A stretch of 7,494 nt of DNA from Balneolales bacterium (GTDB lineage Bacteria; Bacteroidota; Rhodothermia; Balneolales; Balneolaceae). Shown piece by piece: positions 1 to 6,701 of the stretch; the first letter of the stretch is position 1, and each line of letters starts with the position of its first letter. Made by a program: the position numbers and the translations under genes. The stretch covers positions 1-7,494 of the forward strand of contig JAURMN010000169.1 in NCBI GenBank assembly GCA_030830725.1. Reading direction: 5' to 3'. A model generated the notes under the pieces. The model did no database searches and had not been told where the DNA came from. It saw only the letters and a list, made by a program, of their open reading frames with translations.

Positions 1-1
1 A

Positions 2-247
2 ACGGCTGATTTCTTTGAATTGGCTGAGCTTATGGCCCTGGATGCCCTGGATCGAAAAGAGTCTTGTGGCTGTCACCTTCGTGAAGAGTTTCAGACCGAA
101 GAGGGTGAGGCGATTCGTAACGATCAGGACTATTCCTATGTCGCGGCGTGGGAATTTGGCAGCGTCAATGGCAAACTAAATACTACGCTGCACAAAGAGC
201 CCTTGAACTTTGAGTTTGTGGAACTGAAGCAACGTAGTTATAAATAA
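2..247 (+). CDS. sdhA: Succinate dehydrogenase/fumarate reductase flavoprotein subunit, C-terminal end (5' truncated by window)
   Basis: The reading frame is open from base 2 and codes for the last 81 residues of the FAD-bearing catalytic subunit of succinate dehydrogenase (complex II), which oxidises succinate to fumarate on the cytoplasmic face of the membrane. The visible part is the C-terminal helical domain. It contains the stretch ESCGCHLREE followed by TEEGEA, then the YVAAWE strand, LHKEPLNFE and the terminal QRSYK, all typical of the SdhA form found in Bacteroidota and related groups. The FAD-binding and active-site regions lie upstream of the window, so nothing can be said about them. 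The gene is followed by sdhB on the same strand, which fixes its identity; the usual order in this type is sdhC-sdhA-sdhB. The assignment to SdhA rather than a fumarate-reducing FrdA is by resemblance only, because the enzymes are homologous and can run either way. Confidence 0.93.
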   Translation, partial: TADFFELAELMALDALDRKESCGCHLREEFQTEEGEAIRNDQDYSYVAAWEFGSVNGKLNTTLHKEPLNFEFVELKQRSYK

Positions 248-268
248 GGCTGGACTGATTTTCCAGCC
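248..268 (+). promoter_or_regulatory. Intercistronic hairpin between sdhA and sdhB
   Basis: A perfect 7-bp stem, GGCTGGA (248-254) with TCCAGCC (262-268), closes a 7-nt loop and begins at the base right after the sdhA stop codon. Five of the seven pairs are G-C. No T run follows, so it does not look like an ordinary intrinsic terminator. A role in mRNA processing, 3'-end protection of sdhA or partial attenuation is inference. Confidence 0.5.
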
Positions 269-307
269 CCTTAACCCAGTGCAGAGAACTAAAATTGTGA
301 GTTGATT

Positions 308-1060
308 ATGAGTCTTATGACCATTCACCTAAAAATCTGGAGACAAAAAGGGCCTCAAGTAAAAGGCCAATTTCAGGATTATACCCTGAACACAGTGAAC
401 GAGCATATGTCCTTTCTGGAAATGCTGGACGTGCTCAACGAAGAGTTGATCTTGAAAGGTCTTGAGCCCGTTGAGTTTGATTACGACTGTCGAGAAGGAA
501 TTTGTGGCTCCTGTAATCTTGTGATTAATGGTCGCGCACACGGCCCGAAAAAATTGACGGCTGCATGTCAGCTCCATATGCGGAATTTTAAAGATGGTGA
601 TTCAATTGTAATCGAACCGGCTCGTGCCGAGGCTTTCCCGGTGATTAAAGACTTGGTGGTGGATCGAAGTGCCTTTGATCGTATCATCGCTGCAGGAGGA
701 TATATTTCGGTGAGAACGGGTTCTGCACCGGAGGCCAATTCGATTCCGGTAGAACAGCATGATGCCACCTCAGCGTTTGATTTCGCAGCGTGTATCGGGT
801 GCGGTGCTTGTGTGGCTGCTTGTCCGAATTCCTCAGCTTCCCTATTTACAGCGGCTAAAATTGCTCACTTAAATAAATTCCCACAGGGAGAGCTTGAGCG
901 TCGTGACCGTGTGGTAGCGATGGTGGATCAGATGAACGAGGAAGGGTTCGGAGATTGCTCTAATTTCGCGGAATGTGAAGCAGTTTGTCCCAAAGGCATT
1001 AGCATTTCCGGTATTGCTGAAATGCGACGCGACTACCTCAAAGCCATGGTCGGAGTTTAA
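308..1060 (+). CDS. sdhB: Succinate dehydrogenase/fumarate reductase iron-sulfur subunit
   Basis: This is the electron-transfer subunit of complex II, passing electrons from the FAD of SdhA through three Fe-S clusters to quinone at the membrane anchor. Numbering is from the ATG at 308 (250 residues). The N-terminal ferredoxin-like domain carries C61, C66, C69 and C87 for the 2Fe-2S cluster (DCREGICGSC, then AAC). The C-terminal domain has C162-x2-C165-x2-C168-x3-C172-P and C217-x5-C223-x3-C227-P. By comparison with E. coli SdhB, C162, C165, C168 and C227 should hold the 4Fe-4S cluster, and C172, C217 and C223 the 3Fe-4S cluster. All expected ligands are present. The start is uncertain: ATG 308 has a weak GTGAG 5 to 6 nt upstream, an in-frame TTG lies at 302 and another ATG at 317. 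Sixty bases separate it from sdhA, and recQ follows after 6 nt. Confidence 0.96.
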   Translation: MSLMTIHLKIWRQKGPQVKGQFQDYTLNTVNEHMSFLEMLDVLNEELILKGLEPVEFDYDCREGICGSCNLVINGRAHGPKKLTAACQLHMRNFKDGDSIVIEPARAEAFPVIKDLVVDRSAFDRIIAAGGYISVRTGSAPEANSIPVEQHDATSAFDFAACIGCGACVAACPNSSASLFTAAKIAHLNKFPQGELERRDRVVAMVDQMNEEGFGDCSNFAECEAVCPKGISISGIAEMRRDYLKAMVGV

Positions 1061-1066
1061 TGAATC

Positions 1067-3019
1067 TTGGCCAAAGCCGATCTCTACTTATCTGCTAAAC
1101 AAGCTCTTCAACGTTACTGGGGATACGATACATTTCGCCCCGGTCAGGATCAGGCCGTTCACTCTATTCTAGAGGGTAAGGACACCCTCGTTTTGTTTCC
1201 TACGGGAGGCGGTAAATCCATCTGTTTTCAAGTTCCGGCACTGGTATTGGACGGTCTCACACTGGTGATCTCCCCGCTGATTGCACTCATGACCGATCAA
1301 GTGGACCAGCTTACAAAGCGCGGAATCCCGGCGACGTTTTTGAACGGCACGTTGTCGGTGCGAGAATTGGAACAGCGGTTGGTTAATGCGCGGAATGGAA
1401 TGTATAAATTGCTATATGTGGCTCCTGAACGCTTATCTAGTGGAGCGTTTCAAGCGGAATTGTCCGGGCTGAATGTGAGTTTTGTGGCGGTTGATGAAGC
1501 GCATTGTATTTCGGAGTGGGGGCATGATTTTCGACCCTCGTACCGGCAGATACGGAACGCGTTGGGGGAATTGGCGGGAACAGTGCCGTGGATGGCCCTT
1601 ACCGCTACCGCTACACCTGAGGTGCGGCAGGACATTGTACACTCGCTGGGATTGCGCGAGGTGTCGGTTGTGGCCCTGGGATTTGCGAGGAAGAATTTGA
1701 CGTGGTGGGTGGTTCGCACGGCGGATAAACAACAGGAACTGATCAAAACGGTGCTCCACGCTAACTCTCTTGGGAGTGGAATTGTCTATGCGTCCACTCG
1801 ACGAGAATGTGAAGTGTGGGCAGAGCGTTTTACTCGAAAAGGGATCCCTGCCAAAGCGTATCATGCCGGATTACTGCCTGAAGTACGCAATCAGGTGCAA
1901 CTAGAATGGATTAACGGGAATATTCCACTAGTGGTCGCGACAAACGCGTTTGGTATGGGGATCGATAAGCCCGATTGTCGTTATGTAGTTCACTTCAAAA
2001 TCCCGTCTACATTGGAGGCGTATTATCAAGAAGCCGGCAGAGCCGGTCGAGATGAGCAAAGAGCCTATCCAATACTATACTATTCACCTGAAGATATCCA
2101 GGAATCGAGAAAGGCTATCGAACGCTCTTATCCCTCTTTTGAGCGTTTGGAAACGGTTTATCGAGTGCTGGGGGACGAACTGGGACTGGCCGTTGGAGAG
2201 CAAATGCGCGAGTCGGAAGAACTTTCCATAGATCGTGTTTCGAAGCGTGGTGAGATAACTCTTCATGAAACTGAATCCGCTTTACGCGTATTGAACAAAC
2301 TGGGTGTGGTGGATCTAGATCCTCGAGAAGAGAGACAACTTCGGATACGGAGTCGACTTGATCGCGATCGGTTCGAAAACGCTCTTTTAACCATGCAGGT
2401 GGAAAAGGCGGAGTTTCTGGATCGACTGGTGCGTTTGATGGGATCCGGTTTTTTTATGGAAGGAGAGTGGATGGCGGAAGATGAATTAGCAGGAAAGTTG
2501 GATCTTCGCTCAGGATCACTCCAAAAAGCATTGGCGATCCTTGATAAAGAAGATCAGCTCTTGGAAGTAGAACAAATAGAGAAGCAGACTTGGGTTCGAT
2601 TACGAGAACATCGACAAAAGTCATTTCCGTTGTGTGAGTCAGAAACCGAGGCTTACCGTGAGATTTTGCTACAGAAACTCGATTATGTGCAACAATATGT
2701 GGAAACGGAAGGGTGCAGAGAAATCTATTTGAGAAGTTATTTTGGTGAGACAGGGGCAGAACCATGTGGCGTTTGTGATCGGTGCAAGGAAGATTCAGGG
2801 GCTGGGGGAGCGTTTGGAGAAAAGGAAGAGATGTCTGCTTCAGATCAGGTTCTGGCTTCTTTGGTCAACTCCGGACCCCTCGTTGCAAGCCATCTTAAAC
2901 AAATGACCGGTTTATCTTCTGGAGTTTTACGCCGTGTGCTGGCACGGTTGCTTCGAGATGAACGTGTGGTGGTGAATGCCAAAACCGCTGAATATTCGAT
3001 TCCGAAACGAAGAGAGTAA
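1067..3019 (+). CDS. recQ: RecQ-family ATP-dependent DNA helicase (variant with distal zinc site, no HRDC)
   Basis: This is a 650-residue superfamily 2, 3'-5' DNA helicase of the RecQ family, acting in recombinational repair and replication-fork processing. The helicase core is intact: motif 0 around YDTFRPGQ (20-27), Walker A TGGGKS (46-51), DEAH (143-146) followed by the RecQ aromatic-rich loop CISEWGHDFRPSY, motif III ALTATAT (177-183) and motif VI QEAGRAGRD (321-329). The zinc-binding cysteines are C550, C567, C570 and C573 (CR..YFGE...CGVCDRC). They sit about 220 residues after motif VI, whereas in E. coli RecQ they follow the core much more closely. The intervening region (about 345-545) is probably helical and winged-helix-like, as in the RecQ form known from Bacteroidota. 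Residues 590-650 could form a small winged-helix fold; no HRDC domain is evident. The only plausible start is TTG 1067: no in-frame ATG occurs before residue 75, and GGAG lies 11 nt upstream. The gene begins 6 nt after sdhB, so co-transcription is likely. Confidence 0.93.
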   Translation: MAKADLYLSAKQALQRYWGYDTFRPGQDQAVHSILEGKDTLVLFPTGGGKSICFQVPALVLDGLTLVISPLIALMTDQVDQLTKRGIPATFLNGTLSVRELEQRLVNARNGMYKLLYVAPERLSSGAFQAELSGLNVSFVAVDEAHCISEWGHDFRPSYRQIRNALGELAGTVPWMALTATATPEVRQDIVHSLGLREVSVVALGFARKNLTWWVVRTADKQQELIKTVLHANSLGSGIVYASTRRECEVWAERFTRKGIPAKAYHAGLLPEVRNQVQLEWINGNIPLVVATNAFGMGIDKPDCRYVVHFKIPSTLEAYYQEAGRAGRDEQRAYPILYYSPEDIQESRKAIERSYPSFERLETVYRVLGDELGLAVGEQMRESEELSIDRVSKRGEITLHETESALRVLNKLGVVDLDPREERQLRIRSRLDRDRFENALLTMQVEKAEFLDRLVRLMGSGFFMEGEWMAEDELAGKLDLRSGSLQKALAILDKEDQLLEVEQIEKQTWVRLREHRQKSFPLCESETEAYREILLQKLDYVQQYVETEGCREIYLRSYFGETGAEPCGVCDRCKEDSGAGGAFGEKEEMSASDQVLASLVNSGPLVASHLKQMTGLSSGVLRRVLARLLRDERVVVNAKTAEYSIPKRRE

Positions 3020-3066
3020 ACGGAACTTGGTAGAGCAGAAAAGGGTGTAAGGTCCGAGCCCGCCAA

Positions 3067-3486
3067 TCAGGGTCGGGATTGTTGTGCTGAGTTTTGCAGC
3101 CGAATATAATCGCTGATCGATTCCATCTCGCGTTGCACCTCATCGCGCAGGCGATTTATCCTCTCGATCTGCTTTTTCGGATCCTGTTCATAAGCTCGAT
3201 GTGTGGCGAAAAAGAGGTCTTTGGTGGTGCCAAATCTCGAAAAGAGTGCTTGATGAGTGGAATCAAGTGCGGCACTATCGGTTTGTGTGTCAAAGAGTTG
3301 ATTGGTGATGATAAACTCGAGCAACACTTGTTCATAATTGGCCTCTGATAGCAGGTCTTCAGGGCTAATCGTCTTGTCAGAGTTGGTAAATCCTGGTTTG
3401 TAATCGGTAAACGAGCAACCTGAAAGACTCCAGGAAATGGTACTTAACGCCAAAATGAAGATTATTTTTTGCCATTCAGTCCACAT
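3067..3486 (-). CDS. Small lipoprotein, DUF4296-like
   Basis: This encodes a 139-residue protein with a lipoprotein signal peptide: a charged start (MWTEWQK), a hydrophobic core, and the lipobox L-S-G-C with the modified cysteine at C24. The mature part is about 115 residues. It contains ISPEDLL, a helical segment with EFIITNQLFD, a central FSRFGTTKDLFFATHRAYEQDPKKQ segment in two parts, and a charged C-terminal helix ERINRLRDEVQREME. The layout (a short ISPE/LIP-type motif, a run of helices, then an F..fgtt...F..s...Y..dP pattern) resembles DUF4296 lipoproteins of Bacteroidota, whose function is not known. That match is from memory of the pattern and is not certain. It is the downstream gene of a pair: the SDR stop codon lies 2 nt before its ATG, with no recognisable Shine-Dalgarno, so translational coupling is likely. 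It faces recQ tail to tail with 47 bp between. The mature protein should be anchored in the inner or outer membrane. Confidence 0.8.
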   Translation of the reverse strand: MWTEWQKIIFILALSTISWSLSGCSFTDYKPGFTNSDKTISPEDLLSEANYEQVLLEFIITNQLFDTQTDSAALDSTHQALFSRFGTTKDLFFATHRAYEQDPKKQIERINRLRDEVQREMESISDYIRLQNSAQQSRP

Positions 3487-3488
3487 GA

Positions 3489-4220
3489 TCAGGGGGCTTT
3501 TGGATTCAAGGGGCGCAGTGTCATCTCATTAATTAAAAAATTATCCGGTGTCTCCAGCAAGAACATGACCGAAGACGAGATATCTTCCGGTCGCATCATA
3601 TTATCGTGGGTATCCATACCCAGTGGTTCAAAAAACTCCGTTGAGATCGATCCTGGAAAGATACAACTTACTTTTATCCCGTCTTCGCGTAACTCTTTGA
3701 AAAGAGCTTCGCTGAATCCTCTTAGCGCAAATTTGGTGGCATTATAGACCGATATAGTGGGGTTTCCCATTAACCCTGCAACCGATGACACATTCACGAT
3801 ATGACACACGGCCGGATTTTGTTTCATCAATGGAACCAGTAATCTTGTTAGATAAAAAACGGCATTCATATTGGTGCTCATCATCTGATCAAACTCAGCA
3901 GGAGCCATTTTCTCAACCGGGGAGAAGCGTCCGTATCCTGCGTTATTGATTAGAATGTCTGGAAGCTTACCCGAATCTGAAGAAAATGTTTGTTCTACCC
4001 AGGTAGAAAGGGACTTTTCACGCGTAATGTCCATCACAAGAGGGATAAATTTACCCTTATTGTCCGAGGAATTTAGTTCTTCTTGAAGAGCGATAAGACG
4101 ATCTTCTCGGCGCGCAATGCCGTATACAATGGCTCCTTTTTTGACTAAATCACGACTAAATTCGGCACCAATTCCGCTACTTGCACCTGTGACTACGGCC
4201 ACTTTACCACTTAATTGCAT
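3489..4220 (-). CDS. Short-chain dehydrogenase/reductase (SDR), probably NADP-dependent
   Basis: This is a 243-residue classical SDR oxidoreductase, cytosolic, substrate unknown. The Rossmann dinucleotide motif TGASSGIG is at residues 11-18, NNAG at 92-95, the catalytic asparagine is probably N117, the serine S146 (VSSVAG), and the active-site pair Y159 and K163 (YNATK). After the active site comes the usual IFPGSIST segment (187-194). Arginines at 37-38, at the end of the second strand, favour NADP(H) over NAD(H). The length is normal for the family and the C-terminus ends in a TLRPLNP segment seen in many uncharacterised YdfG-like members. Nothing in the sequence sets the substrate. The ATG at 4218-4220 is preceded by a weak GAAG a few bases upstream. 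It is the first gene of a probable two-gene unit with the lipoprotein, and diverges from coaX. A name such as 3-oxoacyl-ACP reductase would go beyond the evidence. Confidence 0.93.
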   Translation of the reverse strand: MQLSGKVAVVTGASSGIGAEFSRDLVKKGAIVYGIARREDRLIALQEELNSSDNKGKFIPLVMDITREKSLSTWVEQTFSSDSGKLPDILINNAGYGRFSPVEKMAPAEFDQMMSTNMNAVFYLTRLLVPLMKQNPAVCHIVNVSSVAGLMGNPTISVYNATKFALRGFSEALFKELREDGIKVSCIFPGSISTEFFEPLGMDTHDNMMRPEDISSSVMFLLETPDNFLINEMTLRPLNPKAP

Positions 4221-4346
4221 AATTCTTCGGATATTTAGGTATAGGTCATTAGTTTGAATTCAGAAGATGGTTAAACATACCATAATCTGCATCAATCTTC
4301 ATTGCCATCTTTTTTAAACAACGCTCAGCAAAATCGCGTTCTTTCC
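4221..4346. promoter_or_regulatory. Divergent intergenic region between the SDR gene and coaX
   Basis: These 126 bp must hold the promoters for the SDR gene (leftward) and coaX (rightward). The region is AT-rich. On the plus strand a TTGAAT at 4254-4259 could be a -35 box, but the nearest -10-like sequences (CATACC, CATAAT) fit poorly or are badly spaced. On the minus strand TATACC/TAAATA stretches lie near the SDR start without a convincing -35 partner. I therefore call only the region, not exact promoters. It also contains the coaX leader structure described separately. Confidence 0.4.
4262..4315 (+). promoter_or_regulatory. Possible coaX leader structure with alternative pairings and a T6 run
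   Basis: AGAAGATGG (4262-4270) can pair with CCATCTTTT (4305-4313), giving 9 bp with one G-T wobble around a 34-nt loop. Alternatively GAAGAT (4263-4268) can pair with ATCTTC (4295-4300). The two pairings exclude each other. Six Ts occur at 4310-4315, but four of them are used in the longer stem, so terminator strength would be poor. The loop is long, and chance is a real possibility. Any regulatory role for coaX is inference. Confidence 0.2.
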
Positions 4347-5108
4347 ATGTACGTTGATATCGGAAATTCCAGAATAAAATTGGCTCGAAGAGTCGGGGAT
4401 TCGACTTACGAAGATGAGACTTGGGAAATGACGGCTTCTTGGGATCGACACGATCCTTTGGCAATTCAGCAACTGGCGAAATTACTCAAGAACGAGAGCC
4501 CAATCACAGGAGTGAGTGTAGTTAGAGAGTTATCAGAGAAGTTGGAGGCTTTACTTGCCGGTAAAATTAAGTGGGTATACTCTGGCCAAATTCCACCAGA
4601 CAGGTCACGCTATTATGATGTGACTTCACTGGGCACAGACCGTTTTTTACTTGCAGATGCGGCGTGGAGAGCCTCTGGGTGTGAGGCTAATGTGGTGGTC
4701 ATCGGAGCCGGTACGGCTTGCACACTCGATTTAATGAATCACGAGGGGATTCACCAGGGCGGTGCTATTTTACCCGGCATGGGTCCCTTGCAAAAAGCAT
4801 TCGAATGGTCTATGCCAGGACTTCCACTGGTTGAGGCCTCAATTCCGGAGAATTGGCCGGGAAGATCCACCCGAGAGGGGATACAATGGGGTCAGGCGGG
4901 CCTTTTGCGAGCAGCTCTTCAAGAACGACTGGCAGAAAGTATTCGATTTTTCACCGAAGTCAGTGGGGGTTCCATCGATTTGACGATCACGGGTGGCGAT
5001 GCCGAATGGATTCAATTCATATTGGATGGTACACCAAAAGAGATACGGACAGTGAGTATGGATCCGTGGCTACTTTTTAAAGGGCTGGAGGCTTCAAAAT
5101 TGTGGTGA
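4347..5108 (+). CDS. coaX: Type III pantothenate kinase
   Basis: This 253-residue cytosolic enzyme phosphorylates pantothenate with ATP, the first step of coenzyme A synthesis. Type III kinases belong to the acetate/sugar kinase-Hsp70-actin superfamily. Visible motifs are the phosphate-binding DIGNSRIK at residues 4-11, GTDRF at 96-100 (pantothenate site, with D98 the likely catalytic base), AGTACTLD at 121-128, GGAILPGMG at 138-146, TREGIQWG at 175-182 and TGGDA at 215-219. All match the family order, and the length is normal (about 250-260). The ATG at 4347 is chosen because the first motif begins three residues later, as in other CoaX proteins. An in-frame TTG at 4302 would add 15 residues with no family counterpart. 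No Shine-Dalgarno is visible. The gene is transcribed away from the SDR gene and ends 6 bp from the convergent amidase stop codon. Confidence 0.95.
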   Translation: MYVDIGNSRIKLARRVGDSTYEDETWEMTASWDRHDPLAIQQLAKLLKNESPITGVSVVRELSEKLEALLAGKIKWVYSGQIPPDRSRYYDVTSLGTDRFLLADAAWRASGCEANVVVIGAGTACTLDLMNHEGIHQGGAILPGMGPLQKAFEWSMPGLPLVEASIPENWPGRSTREGIQWGQAGLLRAALQERLAESIRFFTEVSGGSIDLTITGGDAEWIQFILDGTPKEIRTVSMDPWLLFKGLEASKLW

Positions 5109-5114
5109 GATCGA

Positions 5115-6518
5115 TTATTTCGCTCGGCTGAGTGTATTCAGTGACGCATCATAGTCCACTTTGTAGTCACGAATCGCTCTAAAAATCGCCGATGCCATAA
5201 TATCTTGGCCGTATTCACTGGACAGATATTTAGCCTCATTGGGATTGGAAATAAACCCGAGTTCAACCAAGATCGCAGGCATCGAAGCATGATAGAGAAC
5301 CATAAAACCTGCCTGTTTTACTCCGCGGCTTCGTCTTCTAGCTCGCTCGTTGAATTGATATTCGATATTCCCTGCTAGGAGCTGACTGTTCTGTAAATAT
5401 CCGGCATTCGCTAATTCATAAATCAAAATCTCTTCTTCCGTCAGCTCTGTTTTTTTGCTGTTTTCTTCAAATCGAATGACGCTGTTCTCTTTTTTCATAG
5501 TTTCAAGCGCATCATCGGTCTTCGCCAAACCCAAGAAAAATACTTCGGATCCATAGGCATTTCGATTTGAGAACGCATTGCAGTGAATAGAGACAAAAAG
5601 ATCTCCTTGAGCACGGTTGGCGATACTTCCCCGCTCGTGCAGTTCTACAAAGGTATCCCCGGTGCGGGTATAGACGACCTTAACTTCCGGCAGATAAGTT
5701 TCGATATATTTTCCGACTTTTTTGATGACACGTAAGGTGATTTCCTTTTCTCTAACACCTCCATACCCAATAGAACCAGGATCATGTCCTCCGTGGCCGG
5801 CATCCAGCACCACGACATCAAATTTGAGATTATTCCGAATTTGAGAATAAGAGACATCTTCTGTTGAACTCGGCTGTGCAGGAGGAACTACTTGAACAGA
5901 GGATCGTGCATCCGCGTCATTTTGGGCTCTTCGACCTCTCCGACCGGACTGTGAATCCAACTCAGAAGGAGCTGAAACTGAGTTTTCTACTACCGTCGGC
6001 GTAGAGAAACTCTCGACCCAATCGATCTGAGGGATCCCATCTGTGAGTAACTCAAGCTCTAGAGGGGTCGTTTTCTCAAGTGCGATGAGTAAATCACTCC
6101 CGGCTTGATCTCGATACATTCGCGATCTGAAAGGAATCTCGTTTGCGATCTCAATATCAAGTCCCAATCCGACAGAAATGAGGGTGGCTTCCACGGACTG
6201 TAGGGGATCGGAAAGTGTTTGGTTCGACGTTTTTTGTAACGTCAGCTGATTTCCATAGAGGAGGACCTGAATGAGATTCACCTTTGGCTGCACTAAAACA
6301 AAGGAATCAATAACCGCAGAGGTGTGGAGCCGTATGACATAGCCCAATCCATCGCCTCGTGGAGTACTGGTAATTCGCTCTATAACCGGATCTGAGGATA
6401 CTGAGAGAATATTCTGACTCACATTCTCTGCAGACGCATTTGTGAATGAGAGAGTTAAAAAGAGCAGTAAACCTGTAATGGTGCGAAAAGGTAATTTAGA
6501 GTAACGATTGACTGGCAT
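5115..6518 (-). CDS. Exported N-acetylmuramoyl-L-alanine amidase (Amidase_3) with AMIN-like N-terminal domain
   Basis: This zinc enzyme cuts the bond between N-acetylmuramic acid and L-alanine in peptidoglycan, as in daughter-cell separation. Counted from the ATG at 6518 it has 467 residues. Residues 1-30 form a signal peptide (hydrophobic TGLLLFLTLSF, cleavage after A-S-A). Residues about 45-150 are a beta-rich region resembling an AMIN domain, which targets amidases to the wall or septum. A linker of low complexity with a basic patch (GRRGRR) spans about 175-230. The Amidase_3 catalytic domain fills about 234-454, with zinc ligands H242 (DAGHGGHDPG), E257 (REKE) and H312 (SIHCNA), and catalytic E419 (VELGFISN). 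Between H312 and E419 lies a long, charged, helical insert (about 335-400) like the autoinhibitory segment of E. coli AmiB/AmiC. In-frame starts at 6530 (ATG) and 6566 (TTG) are possible, but 6518 gives the best signal peptide. No clear Shine-Dalgarno is seen. It is probably AmiC-like, activated by an EnvC/NlpD-type partner (inference). Confidence 0.93.
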   Translation of the reverse strand: MPVNRYSKLPFRTITGLLLFLTLSFTNASAENVSQNILSVSSDPVIERITSTPRGDGLGYVIRLHTSAVIDSFVLVQPKVNLIQVLLYGNQLTLQKTSNQTLSDPLQSVEATLISVGLGLDIEIANEIPFRSRMYRDQAGSDLLIALEKTTPLELELLTDGIPQIDWVESFSTPTVVENSVSAPSELDSQSGRRGRRAQNDADARSSVQVVPPAQPSSTEDVSYSQIRNNLKFDVVVLDAGHGGHDPGSIGYGGVREKEITLRVIKKVGKYIETYLPEVKVVYTRTGDTFVELHERGSIANRAQGDLFVSIHCNAFSNRNAYGSEVFFLGLAKTDDALETMKKENSVIRFEENSKKTELTEEEILIYELANAGYLQNSQLLAGNIEYQFNERARRRSRGVKQAGFMVLYHASMPAILVELGFISNPNEAKYLSSEYGQDIMASAIFRAIRDYKVDYDASLNTLSRAK

Positions 6519-6701
6519 GAGGGATACCATCGCTGAGCGGATTAAGCAGAACGCAATGCATTTCAATATAAGGATTTATGTGAAATCAACTTAGTAAGAC
6601 GCTCATTTGAGGAAAAGTGAGTTGTACAGCGCTCGTTCTTTGAAAGAGCAGGAAAATAAACGGGGAATTACGTACCATATGTTCGAAGAGATCCCATTTC
6701 A
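6519..6701. promoter_or_regulatory. Divergent intergenic region between the amidase and GTDC1-like genes
   Basis: These 183 bp should carry the promoters of both divergent genes. Around 6561-6590 the minus strand has TTGATT and TATATT, which could serve the amidase, but their spacing is only 13 bp. On the plus strand TTGTAC (6622-6627) and TTGAAA (6640-6645) lack good -10 partners. Two small palindromes, TGTACA (6623-6628) and AGCGCT (6628-6633), overlap by one base. An 8-codon ORF (6679-6705) overlaps the next start. I cannot name a promoter with confidence. Confidence 0.35.

Noticed and set aside
1060..1098. ATG overlapping the sdhB stop (TAATG), encoding MNLGQSRSLLIC, as an alternative recQ start
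   Set aside because: It is in a different frame from recQ and stops after 12 codons. The recQ frame from TTG 1067 already gives the expected N-terminus, so no frameshift is needed.
1433..1864. 143-codon open frame on the minus strand inside recQ
   Set aside because: It lies wholly within the helicase core on the other strand, its product shows no recognisable motif, and its composition (many His, Arg, Ser) looks like an antisense shadow of a real gene.
3054..3077. Possible terminator between the convergent recQ and lipoprotein genes
   Set aside because: CCGAGCCC and GGGTCGGG pair only with two internal mismatches and a wobble, no T run follows on either strand, and the element overlaps the lipoprotein 3' end.
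4302..4346. N-terminal extension of coaX from TTG 4302
   Set aside because: The 15 added residues have no counterpart in the family. The phosphate-binding motif normally lies within the first few residues, which fits ATG 4347.
6519..6566. Longer amidase from TTG 6566 or ATG 6530
   Set aside because: These would place extra residues before a well-formed signal peptide beginning at ATG 6518, and neither has a ribosome binding site that favours it.
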